NCBI GenBank assembly: GCA_019235715.1
Contig: JAFAKE010000024.1
Location: 1-35,947 of the forward strand
DNA length: 35,947 nucleotides
Source of the DNA: Vulcanimicrobiota bacterium
GTDB taxonomy: Bacteria > Vulcanimicrobiota > Vulcanimicrobiia > Eremiobacterales > Eremiobacteraceae
Direction: 5' to 3'
Shown here: positions 31,577 to 35,947 of the stretch, in pieces
Layout: every line of letters begins with the position of its first letter
Numbering within the stretch: the first letter of the stretch is position 1
Notes under the pieces: generated by a model
What the model was told of the DNA's origin: nothing
The model's database searches: none
The model's input: the letters and a program-made list of their open reading frames with translations, nothing else
Position numbers and translations under genes: made by a program

Positions 31577-33476
31577 TCTGCCAGGCGGCGCGCTCACCGC
31601 TTTGCAGCGCGACGCGCCACGACAGCGTGGCGCTGAGCGCCTGCATGATCTTTTCAAATCCGGACTCCGAGCGCGAAACGGTGACGAGCGGAGCGAGCCC
31701 GACGCTGAAGTGCCGCGTTGAGGCGATCTCAATCGCGCCGGGCAGCGCGTCGTCTTCGAGCGCCAACGTCGCGGCGCGGTTGATGTGCGCCTTCTCGCCG
31801 AATCCGCCGATCAGCGTTCCTTCGACCGTGGTTCGCCCTCCCGGACCATCAGCGCTTGGCATCGACACGTCCAGCCGAGTCGAAAACGAACCGTCGATTG
31901 CCTCCGTCGCCACGATCACATAACGAACGAGCACCGCGGCGCCGTCGATGACGATGTTTTTCTCAACGCACGCGTGGCGCAGGCGGCCGTGCAACACCAG
32001 CGCGGGCTTGCCGGATTCGATCGTAGCGTCGTAGTCGACGAGCGCCTCGCTCCATGAGTCGACGAAGAGTCCGCGCGGCGCTTGGTCGGTTTCGAGATCG
32101 GACGCGTCGATCGGCACTTTGAACTCGATGCGATCGTGCGCGGAGGGGATGCCGGGAAAGCGGCGGCGTTCGGGATGCGCGTCCCCACCATGCCGGATGA
32201 CGTCGTAATAGTCTTCTTCGCGCCGCGCCAATACGTCGGCGAAGTTTCGCGACCACAAGCGGTCGCTGAGTTCGCAGATGCGCCCTCCTTCGTGCGGCTT
32301 CACGAAGACGCAATATCGTTCGGCGCGCAGCGCGATCTCCGCATGCCCGTCGAGATCGAGGTCTGCCGTCACCACGGGCAGCGGCGGATCGTGCGCATCC
32401 AACTGGTCTTCGAGGCGAGCGAGATTCGCAAAGATGGATGCGCGCAAGAAGGGCAGATAAATCCCGCCGAAGAGCCCGTGCCAATACGGATCGTTGGCCT
32501 GCGTGCGCTGGAGCGCGCCGCGCATCGCCGCACTGCGCCGTTCCCGTGGCAGCGCATGATAGCGCACGGACGCGGCGGCACTGCGCTTGTGCATCCAGTT
32601 CGCCTCCGGATAGCGCATCAAGAAATCTTTCCAAATGCCGCTACGCAGCCACTCGTTCATCTCTTTGTATGAGGTAGAGGGGGGATAGACGAGTCCGCGA
32701 CTGCGCTCGTTCGCATGGAACTCACCGAAGGTCTGCGGCTGGATCGAATCGCTCGCCTCGATGCGCGCGAAAAGGTCCTCGAGCCAGCCGCGCGCGTAGA
32801 CCCACTCGTACGTGTCGGGCCACACGCCGAACTTCTCGATGTCGTCGAAGAAAATCGCGGCGCTGCCGGGTGCCGTGTGCTCTATTTCCGCTATCACGTC
32901 GCCGGGCGGCGCAAAGGGGATGAGATAGCGCAGCCGCTCGGATATCGGGAAGATGTCGAGCATCGCACCGCCTTCCTCTGTCGTGAAGTAGCCGTCGAGC
33001 GGCCCCTGGACCCCGGCGCTGCGCAGATGTGAGTCGTCCACCGCAACGTAGTGCGCGCCGCTGCGGTGCAGCGCGGGGACGACGGTCGCTTCCCACACGC
33101 GTTCGGCCAGCCATGCGCCGCGCGGGGTCACGCCGAACGCGGCATGCACGCGCGCCCGCATGACGCGCAGTTGCTCGTGTCTGTCTCGCTCGGAGATCGC
33201 CGCCAAGATGGGCTCGGTGTCGCCCCCGCCCAGGATCTCAACTTGCCCCGCGCGCACCATGCGCGCGATGCGCTCGACATCGTCAGGAAAATGACGGCGC
33301 AGGTAGCCCAGCAGCCAACCGCTGATGTGCAAGCTGATCCGGATGCATGGATGGCGCTCAACAGCCTCGAGAAACGGACGATAACAGCGGCGCAGCGCGT
33401 CGTCGATGACGTGTCCGAAGTTGCCGACCGGTTGATGCGCGTGTACGCCGAACAAAAGGCGCACACCGGCCTTCAC
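31545..33476 (-). CDS. GH57 alpha-amylase / 4-alpha-glucanotransferase with DUF1925-DUF1926
   Basis: This 643-aa protein matches the Thermococcus-type 4-alpha-glucanotransferase group of GH57. The N-terminal barrel has FGVHAHQPVGNF at 9-20, GGGDTEP at 83-89, GAWLAERVWE at 120-129 with nucleophile E125, and FFDDIEKFGVWP at 209-220 with the acid/base Asp at 211-212 (the family usually reads DDGEKFG). A middle helical part (KDFLMRYPEANWMHKR) and a C-terminal beta domain (DUF1926) follow. It would shorten or remodel alpha-1,4-glucan chains in the cytoplasm; no signal peptide is seen. Start is GTG at 33476, overlapping the stop of the other GH57 gene as GTGA. Confidence 0.92.
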   Translation of the reverse strand: MKAGVRLLFGVHAHQPVGNFGHVIDDALRRCYRPFLEAVERHPCIRISLHISGWLLGYLRRHFPDDVERIARMVRAGQVEILGGGDTEPILAAISERDRHEQLRVMRARVHAAFGVTPRGAWLAERVWEATVVPALHRSGAHYVAVDDSHLRSAGVQGPLDGYFTTEEGGAMLDIFPISERLRYLIPFAPPGDVIAEIEHTAPGSAAIFFDDIEKFGVWPDTYEWVYARGWLEDLFARIEASDSIQPQTFGEFHANERSRGLVYPPSTSYKEMNEWLRSGIWKDFLMRYPEANWMHKRSAAASVRYHALPRERRSAAMRGALQRTQANDPYWHGLFGGIYLPFLRASIFANLARLEDQLDAHDPPLPVVTADLDLDGHAEIALRAERYCVFVKPHEGGRICELSDRLWSRNFADVLARREEDYYDVIRHGGDAHPERRRFPGIPSAHDRIEFKVPIDASDLETDQAPRGLFVDSWSEALVDYDATIESGKPALVLHGRLRHACVEKNIVIDGAAVLVRYVIVATEAIDGSFSTRLDVSMPSADGPGGRTTVEGTLIGGFGEKAHINRAATLALEDDALPGAIEIASTRHFSVGLAPLVTVSRSESGFEKIMQALSATLSWRVALQSGERAAWQISWRRVRARS

Positions 33477-35185
33477 GCGTGCGGCGCCTTCGTCGCGCGG
33501 CGCATCGCGCCGTCATAGACATCGGCGCCGGTACCAATGCTCACCGGAAGGTCAAGCGCGGCTGGCGGCGGCACGCCCAATGCGGCGTAGAGATCGCGCA
33601 AATGTGCGCGGAACAGGCGCTCGAAGTCGCGCACCGGCGCTGGCGGATTGTATCCACCGAACCACCAGAACCAATCCGAGCTCTCGCATTGCCTGAGCGC
33701 GTGCTCCGCGCGCGCACGCTGCGCCTCGCTCAACGTTGCGCCGCGCATCGATTCGTCGAACGCGAGTTTTGCCGCGCATAAAAGGTCCCATCCACGATTC
33801 TTGTCCTCGTCGCCGATCCATGTCTCGAGGGTGCCGTACACCCAGCTGCCCGCCACGACGCGTTCCAGCGTCTGCGGCGCCTGCGCGCGCTTGAGATGCG
33901 CGGAAACCGTCGTCAGACGCAGCCGCTCGTGCGAGCCCAGCCGTGTATACAGATCCTGCATGAAGTCAAACGCATTGCACGGATAGTGCTCCCACGCGTT
34001 CTCACCATCGAGGATGATCGTGACGACGCTCGCGCCCGTCTGCGATGCGCCATCGGCGATTGCTCCGAGCGCGTAGCATAGATCGCGTAGAGCATCGTCG
34101 GCGGACAATGGGGCATAGATAAAGCCGATCCGATCGGAGAGGTCGTCGTCGCGGAAAAGACACGCGATCGGACCCGCGTCTGTATGAACGACGTAAGGCG
34201 CATGAACCGAACGCGCGCCGGCATCTCCGGCGGATGCTCGTACACTGTTGGCGAGGACTGCCTGACCGCTGGCCGCCCAGGAAAAGCCTGCCGCCGCTAA
34301 GGCGGTCATGGATTCGTGCGAGATCGCGCCCTCTGAGGGCCAGCAGCCGCGCGGCTCCGCGCCAAAACGCGCCGCGTGGGCAGCGCGTGCACTGAGCAGC
34401 TGTGCGCCGGCGCGCTCGCGTCCGCCAGGATACCTCGGGCTTGCGGGCAAGCGCATCTCAGGGCGCGCCTCGCGCGCGCTCGCGAAGTCGATGAGCAACG
34501 GCAGAATGGGATGCGAGTATGGCGACGCGCTCAACTCGACGCGTCCGCTCGCGGCGAGCGCGCGATAGCGTGCGGTTACGCCGGCCACGAGCTCGCCCGC
34601 CACCGCAAGCACGGTTTGCCGATCGCCTTCGCTAAAGCCGCCCGCCTTTTCGATGAGCGACTTGATGCGCTCGTCGTTGCGGCGCGTCGCTTCACCGAAC
34701 CACACCAAATGATACCAGACCAACGTGTCCGCGAGATCTTTGTCTGAGAGCGGCGTTCCGCCCCACGCCGCGGTTTCAGCTTCATGGAACAATCGCTCGT
34801 AAGCAGGAAAACGGCGCACCATGCGCTCGTAATTAGCGCGGCACAGGGCGTAGCACAGCTGGCGGCGCTCCGACTCGCCGTCAACGCCACCGCGTTGCAG
34901 CGCGCGCAGGAGCCCGTCGCGAAAGATGCCTGATGCGAACTGCGCCGCGTAATCATCGAGCTGATCGAGCAGCACCGGTGCGAAACTTACCGTCGCACGC
35001 GCCATCTCAACATTTTCGAGATGCCACGCCATGTCGGCATAATCTTTGATCGCATGCAGATACACCCAGGGCTGACGGTACTCTCCGTCTACGGTTCGAT
35101 AACTGGGCTGATGCATGTGCCAGCAGAGAGCGACGTCCAATAGGCGGTTCGAACGCTCAGCCTGCGTGGTGCACTTGCTGTCCAA
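33473..35185 (-). CDS. GH57 glycoside hydrolase (alpha-amylase/amylopullulanase-like)
   Basis: This 570-aa protein is a second, different GH57 enzyme. It has LDVALCWHMHQPSY at 16-29, RGCWPSEGAIS at 279-289 with nucleophile E285, and IILDGENAWEHYP at 390-402 with acid/base D393, then SSDWFWWFGGYN. These are marks of the amylopullulanase/alpha-amylase-like branch, acting on alpha-1,4- and perhaps alpha-1,6-links. There is no signal peptide. The start is uncertain: TTG at 35185 overlaps glgC by 29 bases, while TTG at 35140, directly before LDVALCW, is also possible; neither has a clear ribosome site. It lies between glgC and the other GH57 gene in one operon. Confidence 0.9.
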   Translation of the reverse strand: MDSKCTTQAERSNRLLDVALCWHMHQPSYRTVDGEYRQPWVYLHAIKDYADMAWHLENVEMARATVSFAPVLLDQLDDYAAQFASGIFRDGLLRALQRGGVDGESERRQLCYALCRANYERMVRRFPAYERLFHEAETAAWGGTPLSDKDLADTLVWYHLVWFGEATRRNDERIKSLIEKAGGFSEGDRQTVLAVAGELVAGVTARYRALAASGRVELSASPYSHPILPLLIDFASAREARPEMRLPASPRYPGGRERAGAQLLSARAAHAARFGAEPRGCWPSEGAISHESMTALAAAGFSWAASGQAVLANSVRASAGDAGARSVHAPYVVHTDAGPIACLFRDDDLSDRIGFIYAPLSADDALRDLCYALGAIADGASQTGASVVTIILDGENAWEHYPCNAFDFMQDLYTRLGSHERLRLTTVSAHLKRAQAPQTLERVVAGSWVYGTLETWIGDEDKNRGWDLLCAAKLAFDESMRGATLSEAQRARAEHALRQCESSDWFWWFGGYNPPAPVRDFERLFRAHLRDLYAALGVPPPAALDLPVSIGTGADVYDGAMRRATKAPHA

Positions 35186-35947
35186 GCATCTCGGGTGTGA
35201 TCACGGTGATGCCGCGTTCCGTGCGATAGAAACGGCGGGCATCGGCTTCTGCATCCTCGCCGACGATCGTCCCCTCGGGGATGTCGCACAGCTTGTCGAC
35301 GATCGCGCGGCGCAGGCGACAGTGGCGTCCGATCGTCACGTTCGGCAGGATCACCGAATCTTCAATCTCGCTGTACGATCGCGTATGAACGGTGGTGAAG
35401 AGCAGCGAGCGGCGGATCGTCGAACCGGAGACGATCGTACCTCCGGCGACCAACGAGTCGGTCGCCATGCCCCGCCGGCCGTCTTGATCGAGCACGAACT
35501 TCGCCGGCGGGACTTGTTCTTGGTACGTCCAGATCGGCCACGACGAATCGTAGAGATTCAGATCCGGAAGGACCGACACCAGATCCATGTTCGCTTCCCA
35601 GTATGCGTCAACCGTTCCGACGTCGCGCCAGTATGGCGGCTGCCCGGGCCGCGTGCCGACCGCGCTCTCCGCGAAGCGGTGCGCGACGACTTTGTCGCTT
35701 TGCACTAAAGCGGGGATCAAGTCGCGTCCGAAATCATGCGTCGTGTCGGGTGAGAGCGTGCGCGCAAGCGCCTCGTACAAGAAATCCGCACCGAAAACGT
35801 AGATGCCCATGCTGGCAAGCGTGCGACCGGGAGCCCCCGCCAGCGGCGCCGGCGCGGGTGATTTCTCTGCGAAGGACGTCACCCGCCCCGAGCCGTCAAC
35901 CGTCATGGTGCCAAGACCGGTGGCTTCGGCGACCGAGACCTCCACCG
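35157..35947 (-). CDS. glgC: Glucose-1-phosphate adenylyltransferase GlgC (partial, N-terminus off the right edge)
   Basis: About 263 C-terminal residues of a protein of about 420 are present. GlgC makes ADP-glucose from ATP and glucose-1-P, the committed step of bacterial glycogen synthesis. Seen here are the end of the nucleotidyltransferase domain (SMGIYVFGADFLYEAL, HDFGRDLIPALV, YWRDVGTVDAYWEANMDL) and the left-handed beta-helix (GGTIVSGSTIRRSLLF, ILPNVTIGRHCRLRRAIVDK). The start and the ATP-binding N-terminus lie outside the window. It is upstream of the two GH57 genes in an overlapping operon. No glgA or glgB is in view. Confidence 0.95.
   Translation of the reverse strand, partial: VEVSVAEATGLGTMTVDGSGRVTSFAEKSPAPAPLAGAPGRTLASMGIYVFGADFLYEALARTLSPDTTHDFGRDLIPALVQSDKVVAHRFAESAVGTRPGQPPYWRDVGTVDAYWEANMDLVSVLPDLNLYDSSWPIWTYQEQVPPAKFVLDQDGRRGMATDSLVAGGTIVSGSTIRRSLLFTTVHTRSYSEIEDSVILPNVTIGRHCRLRRAIVDKLCDIPEGTIVGEDAEADARRFYRTERGITVITPEMLGQQVHHAG

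Noticed and set aside
1-35947. CRISPR array, insertion sequence, phage or toxin-antitoxin system
   Set aside because: No regularly spaced repeats, transposase, integrase or paired small toxin/antitoxin genes could be seen.

Overview
The window is a dense, GC-rich bacterial chromosome segment with about 30 genes and no gene-free stretch over about 300 bases. I found no rRNA, tRNA, CRISPR array, insertion sequence or phage gene. Several signs point to a Gram-negative-type (diderm) envelope: an anhydro-MurNAc kinase (anmK), a predicted CBM9-DUF5916 outer-membrane barrel protein, and several Sec/Tat-type signal peptides. The mqnD gene implies menaquinone made by the futalosine route. The gene mix recalls GC-rich, poorly cultured soil phyla (for example Eremiobacterota/WPS-2 relatives), but that placement is a guess and nothing in the window proves it.

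Layout: (1) 1-5592, minus strand: a branched-chain-amino-acid-type (HAAT) ABC importer operon in the order binding protein, livH, livM, livG, livF, followed by a DUF4127 gene that runs off the left edge. (2) 5839-7421, plus strand: a small six-cysteine secreted protein with a terminator-like hairpin, then a BtuF-like protein without a signal peptide. (3) 13081-7402, minus strand: a tightly coupled peptidoglycan-sugar recycling operon, nagZ, an AmiE-like serine hydrolase, anmK, a BadF/MurK-type sugar kinase and murQ. (4) 13148-18170, plus strand: a two-domain M16 metallopeptidase and the CBM9-DUF5916 protein. (5) 18183-21362, minus strand: a PilZ gene, then (reading upstream) an ornithine cyclodeaminase/mu-crystallin protein, a MaoC hydratase and a thiolase; the last three form one operon. 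(6) 21440-24411: ymdB, a small DUF5666-like exported protein, an aldo/keto reductase and mqnD. (7) 24458-27719, plus strand: a MIP18-type Fe-S assembly factor, an ABC-2 exporter pair, an unrecognised 190-aa protein and a DUF4760-like membrane protein. (8) 27733-28956, minus strand: a hot-dog thioesterase, a small membrane protein and a RidA-like protein. (9) 29039-35947: an alpha-glucan block with glgP on plus, facing two GH57 glycosidases and glgC on minus.

How they work together: the nagZ operon would turn muropeptide sugars into GlcNAc-6-P, and combines Bacillus-type (AmiE, two-domain NagZ) with Gram-negative-type (AnmK) steps. The right-hand block would make ADP-glucose (GlgC), remodel alpha-glucan (GH57 pair) and release glucose-1-P (GlgP). 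No glycogen synthase lies within the window.

The points most worth a second look are an arginine in place of the Walker A lysine of LivF, a probable CTG start on the DUF4127 gene, a 29-base imperfect direct repeat flanking the unrecognised 190-aa gene, the hybrid recycling operon, and perfect inverted repeats in two intergenic gaps. I did not find convincing evidence for a wholly new defence or mobile system.
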